64,000 nt of DNA from Streptomyces antarcticus (GCF_026627255.1 NZ_JAPNLM010000023.1:1-64000); one strand, 5' to 3'. Positions 43,401 to 51,586 are shown, counted from the first letter of the stretch. Notes: generated by a model not told the origin, from the sequence alone. Program-made: numbers and translations.

Positions 43401-44972
43401 CAGCGCGAGCGTCCCGTCGTGGACGGCGAACCGTCGCAGGCAGCCCTGGTCCACGTCGGTGACGGTGTATCCCTGTCCGTCCGGATCCCGTTCCAGCGGC
43501 CAGCGCCGCCCGTGGCTGGGCAGCACGGGAATGCCGGGAGCCGGGTGCGGGTAGAGCTGCAGGCCCCCGTCCTCACGCACGAAGACGATGCCTTCGGCGT
43601 CGATCTCCAGACGCTGGTCGACCGTGGATGCCCAGGCGCGGCCGAACCAGCGCCCGGCCCGGTACGAGGACTCGAAGGTGCGCTCGAACACCAGGGGCAG
43701 GGATCCCGGCAGCGCCAGGTCCGTCTGCGGCAGGATCATCCGGCCGGTGGCCACGTCGACCGGGTCGCCGTCGCAGACCTTGTCGGCCCCGCACCGCGCG
43801 GGCTCCTCCGGTCCGTCCGAATCCGTCTTCTTGCGGCCCGGCCCCTTGAGGTCGTCCAGGTCGTCGAGGTGTTTGGCGGCGGAGCCGACCTTCTTCAACG
43901 ATCCCAGGCCCTTGGAACCGACGAGCTCCGGAAACATCTTCCCGAAGCCCTCGGACGGGTCCTTCATGAACTCGTCGAGCATCTTCTTGCCCGCACCGAG
44001 CGGATCGTTGGCCAGCGTGACCAGACCCGCCGCCGTCGAGTGCAGGTTCGTCACGTACTCGGCCGGATGCGTCAGGTTGTACGGATCCATCGGATTGAGC
44101 GCACGCGCGAAGTTTACGATCCCGGCCGTGCCCTTGATGACACCGCCCGTCAGGTGTGTCTTGGCGAGGTCCAGGTAGTCCATGCCGTCGCCGAGCTGCT
44201 TGGCGTACGAGGGCTTCGGCGGAGCCGCGTCCCGTGCGGCGCGGACCGCCGTGCGGACGGTCTCGGCGACGTCGTTGCGCTGCTTGCGGGCCGTGTCGAG
44301 CTTGTCCTGCGCAGCCGTGGCGATCGCGGTCCCCGGATCGGTGAAGTTCTCCGAGGGGCGGGGCGGCAGCGGATCCTGCTTCGCCTTCAGCGCGTTGTTG
44401 TAGGTGTCGACCAGCTTGTTGTGCGCGGTGTGGGCGTCGGTGGAGACCTTCTTCGCCCGGTTGTACTCCTCCAACGCCTCCTTGGCCTGGCCCTGCGCCC
44501 ACTCCACCGTCTCCGCGAACCGCCCCATCGCGTCGGCGGCCTTCCCGAACGCCTCCGCCGCCTTGAACCAGCGCGGCGGCTCCTTCGCCACCGACTCCCT
44601 AAACGCCTCCGCCGCCCTGCCCTTCAGGCCATCCGGCTCGCCCATGCCCTTCAGGCCGTTGCCGACCTTGTCGAAGGAGGACTTGAAGTCGTTCAGGTGC
44701 GATACCTGGGCGCGGATCTTCGACACACTGCCGTAGACCAGCCTCTTCGGGTCCTCGGTCTGGCCCAACTCCAACTCCGCGACATCCGCGCCCAACTGGT
44801 TTGCCGCGGAACGGCTCTTGTCGCGGATCCAGTCGCCCGCGTCGTCCAGCCCGACGTTCTCCGCGAGGTCGGCCGTCTTGTCACCGGCCCACTCGACCGC
44901 GTCGCCGACCTTCTCCGCACCCTTCTCGACACCGTCCTCGACGACGTCCGGAACGAAATCCCGCCACCCCAT
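40398..44972 (-). CDS. Rhs-repeat polymorphic toxin with T7SS-type N-terminal signal domain
   Basis: 1524 aa, ATG at 44972 overlapping the upstream WXG-like gene stop (TGATG). Residues 1-260 are helical with LGQTEDPKRLVYGSVSKIRA and GLKGRAAEAFRES, as in actinobacterial T7SS-signal domains. DUF6531 follows (about 395-480: CDGDPVDVATGRMILPQTD and LPLVFERTFESSYRAGRWFG). About 900 residues of YD/RHS repeats (Y-D-x2-G-R-L pattern) form the shell. The Rhs core closes with YFDPETGLHYNLHRHYDPET and YLSVDPLGL. The last about 105 residues, after PLGLKPC, are the variable toxin tip with KGAHLHVGPDEVRIHVNK and AQQHMEDHNWGN. The tip has His and Asp/Glu residues suggesting a nuclease, but I cannot name its class. 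Confidence 0.9.
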   Translation of the reverse strand: MGWRDFVPDVVEDGVEKGAEKVGDAVEWAGDKTADLAENVGLDDAGDWIRDKSRSAANQLGADVAELELGQTEDPKRLVYGSVSKIRAQVSHLNDFKSSFDKVGNGLKGMGEPDGLKGRAAEAFRESVAKEPPRWFKAAEAFGKAADAMGRFAETVEWAQGQAKEALEEYNRAKKVSTDAHTAHNKLVDTYNNALKAKQDPLPPRPSENFTDPGTAIATAAQDKLDTARKQRNDVAETVRTAVRAARDAAPPKPSYAKQLGDGMDYLDLAKTHLTGGVIKGTAGIVNFARALNPMDPYNLTHPAEYVTNLHSTAAGLVTLANDPLGAGKKMLDEFMKDPSEGFGKMFPELVGSKGLGSLKKVGSAAKHLDDLDDLKGPGRKKTDSDGPEEPARCGADKVCDGDPVDVATGRMILPQTDLALPGSLPLVFERTFESSYRAGRWFGRAWASTVDQRLEIDAEGIVFVREDGGLQLYPHPAPGIPVLPSHGRRWPLERDPDGQGYTVTDVDQGCLRRFAVHDGTLALLEEIGDRNGNSLTFEYDAEGTPLGITHSGGYRVRFETAEGRITVLSLVDGPRVLTYGYTDGNLTEAVNSSGAPLRFGYDGDGRITSWTDTNGHRFGYVYDELDRCVAQSGAHGHMNTRFVYENGATTVTDACGHHRRYEVNTRSQVVADIDALGAATRFTYDRFNQLLTHTDPLGNVTSCEYDELGRLLKLTRPDGRSTTAEYDELGLPVRIVRPDGTVVRQTFDERGNRTSETAPGGAVTRFGYDGRGHVVSLTDALGNTTAFRCDAAGRPVGITDPLGAITRYTYDAFGRPVTVSGPLGETTGLEWTTEGRLTRRVDPDGGELRWTYDGEGNLLSHTDAAGGTTSYEYGDFDLLRARTDPDGARHQFTHYPDLRLKQVTNPCGLTWSYVYDHAGRLISETDFDGRTLSRAYDAAGRLLSRTNGLGQTVGFERNALGQVVRKDAAGLVTRYEYDPSDELAQAVGPDATLTWLRDRNGQLRSETVNGRELRFEHDTLGRRIRRTTPTGAVSTWTYDAAGRRSRLSASGRGLGFDRDAVGRESARAFGAVTLTSTWDVTGRLTAQQVAADGRTVRRRGYRYRSDGSLTGVDAADGAPSLSFGLDPAGRVTAVDGVGWTERYAYDAAGNLASAHWPLLQPDADAEAVTGERAYTGNRIRDAGGVHYEHDGQGRVVLRSRKRLSRKPDAWRYTWDAEDRLTQVVTPDGTTWRYAYDPLGRRLSKQRLSADGAVAEEVLFTWDGTTLCEQTTRTPDLPLRVVLTWDHAGLHPLTQTERVLDAADREVDSRFFGIVTDLIGTPTELVDEQGTLAWHTRSTLWGTTSWNSDATAYTPLRFPGQYFDPETGLHYNLHRHYDPETARYLSVDPLGLDPAPNPAAYVDNPHLWADPLGLKPCKVRVSPVASDWATKGAHLHVGPDEVRIHVNKDGELVGEPIRLKATGWASDKSVRTAVEAVENDPKLRADLLAKAKSAQQHMEDHNWGNTQNRKDEMQALIDKLENWP

Positions 44973-45535
44973 CAGTGACCGTCCCCATCACGCTTGGCCT
45001 GCTCCAGCAGATCCTTCAACGAACCGATCCGCCCCGTCGAGGTGACCGTGTCCCCCGTGTCCGACCAGGTCTGCCGGATCTGCTCGCTGCTCTTCTCGAA
45101 GGACTCCGCGCTGTAATCGGGCTTGTAGACGTCCGCGGAGGAGATCTCCCCCCACGGCTTCTTCTCGATCTCGTCCTCACTGGCGTGCGGATTGCCGTAC
45201 GCCGCGTTCGCCACCACCCGGAACGTGCCGTGGAGATACTGCTCCTCCTCCCACACCGTCCCCGCCGCGATCCCCAACGACTGTGCCAACGTGCTCGCGT
45301 TCTGCACCAGACTCCGAACGCCCCACTCCCAGCGCTCGCAGAAATCCTCGAAATCGGTGGCCAGCCCGGCGTGCCCGGCCTCCATCCCCGTCATCGCCAA
45401 GTTCTCGAAACCCGCACCCATCGATGCGCCCGCCGCGTCCCCCGACTCCCGCAACTCCCCGATCGCCGCCCGCAGACCGTCCTGAATGTTCTTGACCGCC
45501 GCCGGCGAAACCTCGAGATCCCCGTTCCCCGCCAT
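44972..45535 (-). CDS. WXG100-like protein of the Rhs operon
   Basis: 187 aa from the ATG at 45535, overlapping the stop of the SseB-like gene (TGATG). It opens with LEVSPAAVKNIQDGLRAAIG and has long helices interrupted by FCERWEWGVRSLVQNASTLA, placing a W-x-W-G turn where WXG100 proteins have W-x-G. The second half (SEDEIEKKPWGEISSADVYK) is an added tail. Such proteins typically precede T7SS-exported Rhs toxins as co-secreted partners. The same arrangement, small helical protein then large effector, occurs in unit 1 in opposite orientation. Confidence 0.7.
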   Translation of the reverse strand: MAGNGDLEVSPAAVKNIQDGLRAAIGELRESGDAAGASMGAGFENLAMTGMEAGHAGLATDFEDFCERWEWGVRSLVQNASTLAQSLGIAAGTVWEEEQYLHGTFRVVANAAYGNPHASEDEIEKKPWGEISSADVYKPDYSAESFEKSSEQIRQTWSDTGDTVTSTGRIGSLKDLLEQAKRDGDGH

Positions 45536-45942
45536 CAGGCCACCTCCCCGGCCACCCGGTCCACGGCATTCGCATCCGGGACGATCCCCGCCACCGGCGG
45601 GAAGAACATCGACCCGTCCTCGTCCGCCGCGTTGACGACCACACCCGCCGGACCGTCCGCCAACGGAACCACCGCATCCACCAGCCGCGCACCCAGCACC
45701 GAGAGGAACTCCCACTCCCGGCCGGCCTCCGCCTCACCCCGCGCCACCGCGAACCGGGCCAAGGCCTCCTCGTCCGTGAACGCGTAGATCCAGCGGATTC
45801 CACCCGATACCGCCGACATCAGACCGCCGTCGGGGCCATCGGCGAGCGGAACCAGCAGGGCAGCCCTCCGGAACTCCCCCACCAGACGGTCCGGATCGCC
45901 CACCCCGTCCCGTATCGCCTCGATCTCTGCAGTCAGTTGCAT
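45535..45942 (-). CDS. SseB-like protein
   Basis: 135 aa from the ATG at 45942. It shows the SseB N-terminal domain pattern: LVGEFRRAALLVPLADGPDG, then WIYAFTDEEALARFA and SVLGARLVDAVVPLADGPAG VVVNA, ending with VAGIVPDANAVD. In enteric bacteria SseB is a secretion-system protein. In actinobacteria SseB-domain proteins are common next to WXG/ESX genes and may help secretion or regulation. It is the first gene of the overlapping four-gene operon. The promoter should lie in the 90 bp between it and tdk. Confidence 0.7.
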   Translation of the reverse strand: MQLTAEIEAIRDGVGDPDRLVGEFRRAALLVPLADGPDGGLMSAVSGGIRWIYAFTDEEALARFAVARGEAEAGREWEFLSVLGARLVDAVVPLADGPAGVVVNAADEDGSMFFPPVAGIVPDANAVDRVAGEVA

Positions 45943-46034
45943 GGACCGTATCCCCTCCAGCGCCGGTCAGCGTCCTGGAGGAACACGCTATCGGGGACCC
46001 CACCGGTTCCCTCAGGCCCCCGGGAAGGGCCCTG

Positions 46035-46685
46035 TCAGACGTGGTTGACCGGGAGGACGTCCGGGGAGAGGGCGCCCGCGTGGGCCGCGGCCGAGGTCAT
46101 CCGCTTGCGGTGGTGGCGGCGGCAGAGGACCTCGTAGCCGATCTCCTCCGCCGGGCGGTTCACGTCGCCGACGACGACCTGGGCGCCCTCGACCACCATC
46201 TCGCCGCCCACCGTGCGGGCGTTGTGCGTGGCGCGGGCGCCGCACCAGCACAGCGCCTCCACCTGGAGCTGCTCCAGGCGGTCCGCCAGCTCGATCAGGC
46301 GCTGCGAGCCGGGGAATAGCTTGGTGCGGAAGTCCGTGGTGATGCCGAACGCGAAGACGTCCAGGCCCAGGTCGTCCACGATGCGCGCCAGCTGGTCGAT
46401 CTGGTCGGGCGCGAGGAACTGGGCCTCGTCCACGATCACGTAGTCCGCCTTGCCACCCTTCGAGAGCTGGGCGATCAGGTACGCGTACAGGTCCATCCCC
46501 TCCGGCGCCTCCACCGCCTCCGTCACCAGCCCGAGGCGCGAGGACAGCTTGCCCTCGCCCGCGCGGTCGTCGCGGGTGAAGATCACGCCCTGCAGGCCCC
46601 GCGCGTCGCGGTTATGGGCAATCTGGAGCGCCAGCGTGCTCTTTCCGCAGTCCATCGTTCCGGAGAAGAACACCAGCTCGGGCAT
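46035..46685 (-). CDS. tdk: Thymidine kinase (intact copy C)
   Basis: 216 aa from the ATG at 46685. Walker A is FFSGTMDCGKSTLAL; Walker B and the nucleoside lasso include ADYVIVDEAQFLAPDQIDQL; a zinc-type Cys arrangement follows in ALCWCGARATHNAR and YEVLCRRHHRKR. It phosphorylates thymidine to dTMP in the salvage pathway and is cytoplasmic. It is the only one of three copies with a start and P-loop. It lies 51 bp downstream of the alkaline-phosphatase-like gene in the same direction, the normal core position. The Rhs operon begins just past its 3' end. Confidence 0.95.
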   Translation of the reverse strand: MPELVFFSGTMDCGKSTLALQIAHNRDARGLQGVIFTRDDRAGEGKLSSRLGLVTEAVEAPEGMDLYAYLIAQLSKGGKADYVIVDEAQFLAPDQIDQLARIVDDLGLDVFAFGITTDFRTKLFPGSQRLIELADRLEQLQVEALCWCGARATHNARTVGGEMVVEGAQVVVGDVNRPAEEIGYEVLCRRHHRKRMTSAAAHAGALSPDVLPVNHV

Positions 46686-46736
46686 GGGAAGTACGGGACC
46701 TTTCGGGGCGTGGGCGGGAGGGGAGAGGAGGGGGGA

Positions 46737-47942
46737 TCAGGAGCGGATTTCGAGCAGCGGGACGAGCTGCTCGGCGGCGGTCAGCGAGCCGTGCATTCCG
46801 ACGAGGGCCGACTCGTTGGGCTCGTTGCGCGAGGCGGTGATCGCGACGTCGGCCTGGGCGGCCGCGACCACGTCCCCGATCCGGCCGAGGACCCGCTCGT
46901 CGCACTCCCCCGGCGGGCCGAACCAGCCCAGTTCCAGGGCCTCTTCCCGGCCGGCGATCCAGAACCGGTCGCCCAGCACCTCGCGCCACACGGTCAGTAC
47001 GTCGGCCTCGGCGCCCGGCACCGCGTAGACGTGCCGGGCTCGGCCCTCGCCGCCCAGCAGGGCCACGCCCGCGCCCAGCTCCCAGTCGTCGTCGTAGTCG
47101 ATCCGGGAGTCCTCGTCGAACGGGACGTCCACCATGCCGTGGTCCGCCGTCACGTACAGGGCGGTCCGCGGCGGGAGTTGCCCGGCCAGGCGCTGCACCA
47201 GGCGGTCGACGTACATCAGCTGGCCGCGCCAGGCGTCGGAGTCCACACCGTGCCGGTGGCCGGCGCCGTCGAGCTCGCTGTAGTACGTGTACACGAGCGA
47301 GCGGTCGCCCGCCGCGAGGCGCTCGGCGGCCAGGTCCATCCGCTCCTCGCCCGTCATGCGGCCGAGGAAGGTGCCGCCGCTCAGCGCGACCTTGGTCAGC
47401 GGGGTGGTCTGGAACGCGGGCGAGGACACCTGCGCGGTCGCGACCCCGGCCTTGTCGGCCAGCTGGAAGACGGTCGGGTACGGCTGCCAGGGCTTCGGCG
47501 CGGTCCACGGCTGCCAGCGGAGCTGGTTCATCAGTTCGCCGGTGGCCGGATTGCGCACGGCGTACCCGGGCAGGCCGTGCCGGGCCGGCGGCAGGCCGGT
47601 GCCGACGGAGGCCAGCGAGGTCGCGGTCGTCGCCGGGAACCCCGAGGTGATCGGGCGGCCGGTGCCGCCGCGCGAGCCGGAGAGGAGGGAGGTGAGGTAC
47701 GGGGCCTCGTCCGGGTGGGCCTTGATCTGCTCCCATCCCATGCCGTCGACCAGGAACACGCAGTTCCGGTCGGCCGGGGTCAGCTCCGCTATGGCGGCGG
47801 TGAAGCCGGGTACGCCCTGGCCTGCGGCGAGGGTCGGCAGCAGGTCGGCGAGCGAGCCGGTGCCGTACTCCGGGACGGGAGCGCCGGCGAGGTCCAGCGG
47901 TTCCGGTTCGTCCGCCCAGTTGTGCGTCGCGGGCTGTGCCAT
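46737..47942 (-). CDS. Alkaline-phosphatase-superfamily hydrolase (nucleotide pyrophosphatase-like)
   Basis: 401 aa, ATG at 47942 overlapping the DUF5998 stop (TGATG). Metal-binding motifs: VFLVDGMGWEQIKAH at the N terminus, the nucleophile Thr/Ser region PATTATSLASVGTGLPPARH GLPGY, YYSELDGAGHRHGVDS with Asp/His ligands, and YVTADHGMVDVPFDED. This is the phosphodiesterase/pyrophosphatase (PF01663) branch rather than classic PhoA. No obvious signal peptide, so it is likely cytoplasmic. Substrates in the family include nucleotide pyrophosphates and phosphodiesters. It is conserved next to tdk in Streptomyces, as I remember. Confidence 0.88.
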   Translation of the reverse strand: MAQPATHNWADEPEPLDLAGAPVPEYGTGSLADLLPTLAAGQGVPGFTAAIAELTPADRNCVFLVDGMGWEQIKAHPDEAPYLTSLLSGSRGGTGRPITSGFPATTATSLASVGTGLPPARHGLPGYAVRNPATGELMNQLRWQPWTAPKPWQPYPTVFQLADKAGVATAQVSSPAFQTTPLTKVALSGGTFLGRMTGEERMDLAAERLAAGDRSLVYTYYSELDGAGHRHGVDSDAWRGQLMYVDRLVQRLAGQLPPRTALYVTADHGMVDVPFDEDSRIDYDDDWELGAGVALLGGEGRARHVYAVPGAEADVLTVWREVLGDRFWIAGREEALELGWFGPPGECDERVLGRIGDVVAAAQADVAITASRNEPNESALVGMHGSLTAAEQLVPLLEIRS

Positions 47943-48541
47943 CAGCGGGCGGCGGGGGCGGACGTGGCCGCCGTCGCTTCGCTGAGCGCCTGCGCGAAGA
48001 CCAGCGTCTGGCGCACGGCCTCCGGGCCGTCGCCCGCCTCGCTGACCCGCAGGCTGAGGTCGTCCGCGGTGGAGTTGCCGGTGTAGCCGTGGTCGGCGTC
48101 GCAGTTGGCGTCGCCGCAGGCGGCCGGCTCCAGGTCGATCCGGGAGACGGCGCCCCAGCCGATGGTCAGGACGACCTCGCGGGGCAGGGTGCCGGGGGTG
48201 TACGACTCCGGGTTGGCGACGACGCGGCTCAGTACGACCGAGGAGATGCTGGAGAGCTTGACCGACTCGGTGGAGGTGGTCGCGTACGGGGACGGGGACC
48301 CGGCGTCGGCGGCCTGCTCGTCGGTGTGGCTGACGATGAACCGGTTGCCGGTCAGGACCAGCACGGTGACGTGGCGGCGCACCTCACTGGAGTCGAAGGT
48401 CGTCTCCTGGTGGACCAGGTACGACGAGATCGGCTCGCCACCGACCGCGGCCTCCACGGCCTCGGCCACGAGGGCCGGGTAGTAGCCGCTGCGCTCGATC
48501 GCCGTGCGCAGCCCCTGGGTCGTCGTACCGGATTTCGCCAT
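47942..48541 (-). CDS. DUF5998 family protein
   Basis: 199 aa from the ATG at 48541 (MAKSGTTTQGLRTAIERSGY), the usual start of homologues; an ATG three codons upstream is possible. Residues 10-190 form a single alpha-beta domain with YYPALVAEAVEAAVGGEPIS, a HQETTFDSSEVRRHVTVLVL segment, and a Cys-containing ACGDANCDADHGYTGN loop that may bind metal. Function unknown. Actinobacteria-specific, cytoplasmic. The stop overlaps the alkaline-phosphatase-like gene start, so they are translationally coupled. Confidence 0.85.
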   Translation of the reverse strand: MAKSGTTTQGLRTAIERSGYYPALVAEAVEAAVGGEPISSYLVHQETTFDSSEVRRHVTVLVLTGNRFIVSHTDEQAADAGSPSPYATTSTESVKLSSISSVVLSRVVANPESYTPGTLPREVVLTIGWGAVSRIDLEPAACGDANCDADHGYTGNSTADDLSLRVSEAGDGPEAVRQTLVFAQALSEATAATSAPAAR

Positions 48542-48600
48542 GAGGTCCATCCTAAGGCCCGTACGGGGCGTCCCGGCCGCGCCGTACTCCCTCGCTACCC

Positions 48601-51402
48601 TCAGTAGCTGGGCAGGGTCCGCGGGCCGAGGTCCCCGCGGGCGGGCGGGTGGGCGACCCGGACCGCCGCGCTGAGCACGGACAGGCCCTCGGCGGCGACC
48701 ACGACCGGCTCCAGCGAGACCCCGATCACCTCGGGGTGGTCGTCGACGAGCCGGGACAGCCGCAGCAGCAGCTCCTCCAGGGCCGCGGTGTCCACGGGGG
48801 AGCTGCCCCGCCAGCCGAAGAGGAGGGGCGCCGCCCGGATGGAGCGGATCAGCGTGGCCACGTCCCGGTCGGTGGCGGGGACGAGGCGGTGGGCGGTGTC
48901 GCCGAGCAGCTCGGAGGGGACGCCCGCGAGCCCGAAGGAGAGGACGGCGCCGGCCCCCGGGTCGATCACGGACCGTACGACGGTGTCGACGCCGCGCGGG
49001 ACCATCGCCTGGACCACGGGCTGGAGCTCCGCCGGCTTGCCGAGCGCCTGGCTGAGTTCCTCGTACGACCGCCTCAGCTCGGCCTCGCCGGTGAGGTCGA
49101 GCCGTACGCCGCCCAGGTCCGCCCGGTGGCGCAGGTGGGGGGCGGTCGTCTTCAGGGCCACCGGGTAGCCCAGGATCGCGGCGGCCCGGACCGCCGCGTC
49201 GGCGCTGGGTGCGGGCAGGGTGGTCAGGACGCGGATGCCGTACCGGCCGAGCAGCTCGCGGGCCTCCCATTCGCCGAGGGTGAGCACCGTCTCGGCGGCG
49301 GTGTCGGCCAGCAGTCCGGCCAGCTGGTCGGCGGCCCCGGCCTCGTCTATGTCCTCGTACCCGGGGACGGAACCGGAGTCGGCCAGACCCCGGCGCCACT
49401 GGCCGTAGCGGACCGCCTCGGCGACGGCCTTGACGGCCCGCTCACCTGCGGGGTAGGCGGGGATCCGGGTCCCGGCGGGGAGCTCCTCGGCGCGGGCCCG
49501 CCCGGCCGGGGGCCGGAACGGGGCGGCGGCGGGCTCCTCCCGGGGCGGGGCCGGGGCGGAGGGGCGCGGGGCCCCCCGTACGGCGGACAGTGCCTCGACG
49601 AGCTCGCCGAGCTCCACGTGGACCACGGCCACCGGCTTGCCCGGCACCTCGGCGACGGCGTCGCGCAGGGCGCCGGCCAGGTCGTCGGCCGGGGCGTGCT
49701 CGCTCACCCACGGGATGGCGGTGACGATCACGGCGTCGCAGTCGTCGGAGGCCAGCGCGGCGGCCAGGGCGGTACGGAAGTCCGCCGGGGAGGCGGCGGT
49801 GGTCAGGTCGAGCGGGGGCAGCGGGCGCAGGTCCTGGGCGAGGCAGGCGTCGTAGGTGAGGACCCCGAGGGACTCGGAGTTGCCGAGGATCGCGATGCGG
49901 GGGCCGGCGGGCAGCGGCTGGGCGGCCAGCAGCAGGCCGACGTCGACGAGCTCGGTGACGGTGTCGACGCGGATCACGCCGGCCTGCCGCAGCAGGGCGG
50001 AGACGGTGGCGTCCGGCAGCCGGGTGCCCGGCACGACGTGTCCGGCCGGGGTGTGGCGGCCGCCCCGGACGACGACCACGGGCTTCTCGGCCGCCGTGCG
50101 GCGGGCGAGGCGGGTGAACTTGCGCGGGTTGCCCAGGGTTTCGAGGTACAGCAGGGCGACGTCGGTGCTGTCGTCCTCGTACCAGTACTGGAGGATGTCG
50201 TTGCCCGAGACGTCGGCCCGGTTGCCCGCGGAGACGAAGGACGACAGTCCCTCGCCGCGCCGCAGGAGGGCGGAGAGCAGGGCGATGCCGATGGCGCCGG
50301 ACTGCGTGAAGAGGCCGATGCGGCCGCGCATCGGCATCGGTGCGGGGGTCAGCGAGGCGTTGAGCTCCACCTCCGGCGCCGTGTTGATCACCCCGAAGGC
50401 GTTCGGCCCGATGAGGCGCATCCCGTACGAGCGGACCTGGCGGACGAGTTCGCGCTGGCGGGCGAGGCCGGCCGGGCCGCTCTCCCCGTACCCGGCGGAG
50501 AGCACGACGAGCCCCTGCACGCCGTGGTCGCCGCAGGCGGCGACGGCCTCGGGGACGCGGTCGGCGGGGACCGCGATGACGGCGAGGTCGACGGGGGCTC
50601 CGATGGCGCCGACCGTGCGGTAGGCCCGTACGCCGTCGATGAGGTCGCGCGTGACGGCCTCGTTCACCGCGTACAGGTGGCCGCGGAAGCCGCTGTCGCG
50701 CAGGTTGCGCAGGGCCGCGGCACCCACGCCGGCGCCGGAGCGGCTGACGCCGATCACCGCGACCGAGCCGGGGGCGAGCAGCCGTTGCACGGAGCGGGCC
50801 TCGGCGCGCTGTTCGCGGGCGCGCTGGACGGCGAGGGACTCGGCGGTGGGTTCGAGGCCGAGGGTGAGGTGGACGGAGCCGTCCTCGAAGCTGCGCTTCT
50901 GTTCGTAGCCGGCGTCCGTGAACACCTTGATCATCTTGGTGTTGGCGGGCAGCACCTCGGCGGCGAACCGCCGGATGCCGCGCTCGCGGGCGACCGCGCC
51001 GATGTGTTCGAGGAGGGCGGAGGCGACCCCGCGGCCCTGGTGGGCGTCCTGGACGAGGAAGGCGACCTCGGCCTCGTCGGAGGGGCCGGTGGCGGACCGG
51101 CCGTCGGCGCCGATGCGGTCGTAGCGGACGGTGCCGATGAACTCCCCGCCGATGGTCGCCGCGAGGCCGACCCGGTCGACGTAGTCGTGGTGCGTGAAGC
51201 GGTGCACGTCACGGTCGGAGAGCCGGGGGTAGGGGGCGAAGAAGCGGTAGTACTTCGACTCGTCCGAGACCTGCTCGTAGAAGCTGACCAGACGCGCCGC
51301 GTCCTCGGTGGTGATGGGCCTGATCCGGGCGGTGCCGCCGTCGCGCAGGACGACATCGGCCTCCCAGTGGGCCGGGTACGCGGGGTCCGACTCGGTGGTC
51401 AT
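48601..51402 (-). CDS. Bifunctional GNAT / ADP-forming acyl-CoA synthetase, protein lysine acetyltransferase type (PatA-like)
   Basis: 933 aa, ATG at 51402. The GNAT domain comes first (about 15-185: ADVVLRDGGTARIRPITTED, DAHQGRGVASALLEHIG as acetyl-CoA P-loop). Next is a CoA-binding Rossmann domain (about 205-330, LLAPGSVAVIGVSRSGAGVG), succinyl-CoA-ligase-like domains (about 345-560, GLFTQSGAIGIALLSALLRR), and a C-terminal ATP-grasp (about 700-920, LLGRYGIRVLTTLPAPSADA, VALKTTAPHLRHR). GNAT at the N terminus is the actinomycete variant of Pat enzymes that acetylate and inactivate acetyl-CoA synthetase. It probably uses acetyl-CoA; the synthetase part is thought to be regulatory and often inactive. 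Cytoplasmic. Confidence 0.88.
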   Translation of the reverse strand: MTTESDPAYPAHWEADVVLRDGGTARIRPITTEDAARLVSFYEQVSDESKYYRFFAPYPRLSDRDVHRFTHHDYVDRVGLAATIGGEFIGTVRYDRIGADGRSATGPSDEAEVAFLVQDAHQGRGVASALLEHIGAVARERGIRRFAAEVLPANTKMIKVFTDAGYEQKRSFEDGSVHLTLGLEPTAESLAVQRAREQRAEARSVQRLLAPGSVAVIGVSRSGAGVGAAALRNLRDSGFRGHLYAVNEAVTRDLIDGVRAYRTVGAIGAPVDLAVIAVPADRVPEAVAACGDHGVQGLVVLSAGYGESGPAGLARQRELVRQVRSYGMRLIGPNAFGVINTAPEVELNASLTPAPMPMRGRIGLFTQSGAIGIALLSALLRRGEGLSSFVSAGNRADVSGNDILQYWYEDDSTDVALLYLETLGNPRKFTRLARRTAAEKPVVVVRGGRHTPAGHVVPGTRLPDATVSALLRQAGVIRVDTVTELVDVGLLLAAQPLPAGPRIAILGNSESLGVLTYDACLAQDLRPLPPLDLTTAASPADFRTALAAALASDDCDAVIVTAIPWVSEHAPADDLAGALRDAVAEVPGKPVAVVHVELGELVEALSAVRGAPRPSAPAPPREEPAAAPFRPPAGRARAEELPAGTRIPAYPAGERAVKAVAEAVRYGQWRRGLADSGSVPGYEDIDEAGAADQLAGLLADTAAETVLTLGEWEARELLGRYGIRVLTTLPAPSADAAVRAAAILGYPVALKTTAPHLRHRADLGGVRLDLTGEAELRRSYEELSQALGKPAELQPVVQAMVPRGVDTVVRSVIDPGAGAVLSFGLAGVPSELLGDTAHRLVPATDRDVATLIRSIRAAPLLFGWRGSSPVDTAALEELLLRLSRLVDDHPEVIGVSLEPVVVAAEGLSVLSAAVRVAHPPARGDLGPRTLPSY

Positions 51403-51586
51403 GGGGCCACCTTACGGCCGGTGGCGGCGCGGCAGCGCTCGCGCGGCGCGTTAGGAAAGGCCGGGCAATTCGGTGCAAGCTGGGGAAGGTCGAACGGCGG
51501 CACATGGGGGCCGAAGGTCGGTCGGAGCATTCGGGGCGTCGTGAGAGACTGGTCTAGACAACCGTAAGAACCTGAAGGGCATCACC

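Larger units (their letters stand above)
39474..46637. mobile_element. Putative tdk-anchored toxin unit 2 (Rhs cassette plus 3' segment of intact tdk)
   Basis: The unit runs from the truncation point of copy B to codon 17 of intact tdk. It holds a minus-strand operon of SseB-like, WXG-like, Rhs toxin and probable immunity genes, plus a decayed fragment near its left end. Its terminus repeats that of unit 1. Loss by recombination between copy B and intact tdk would leave a complete tdk and unit 1 alone. Confidence 0.5.

Noticed and set aside
30007..46685. Classical integrative element with att sites at tRNA-Cys
   Set aside because: I found no integrase gene and no second copy of the tRNA 3' end within the region.
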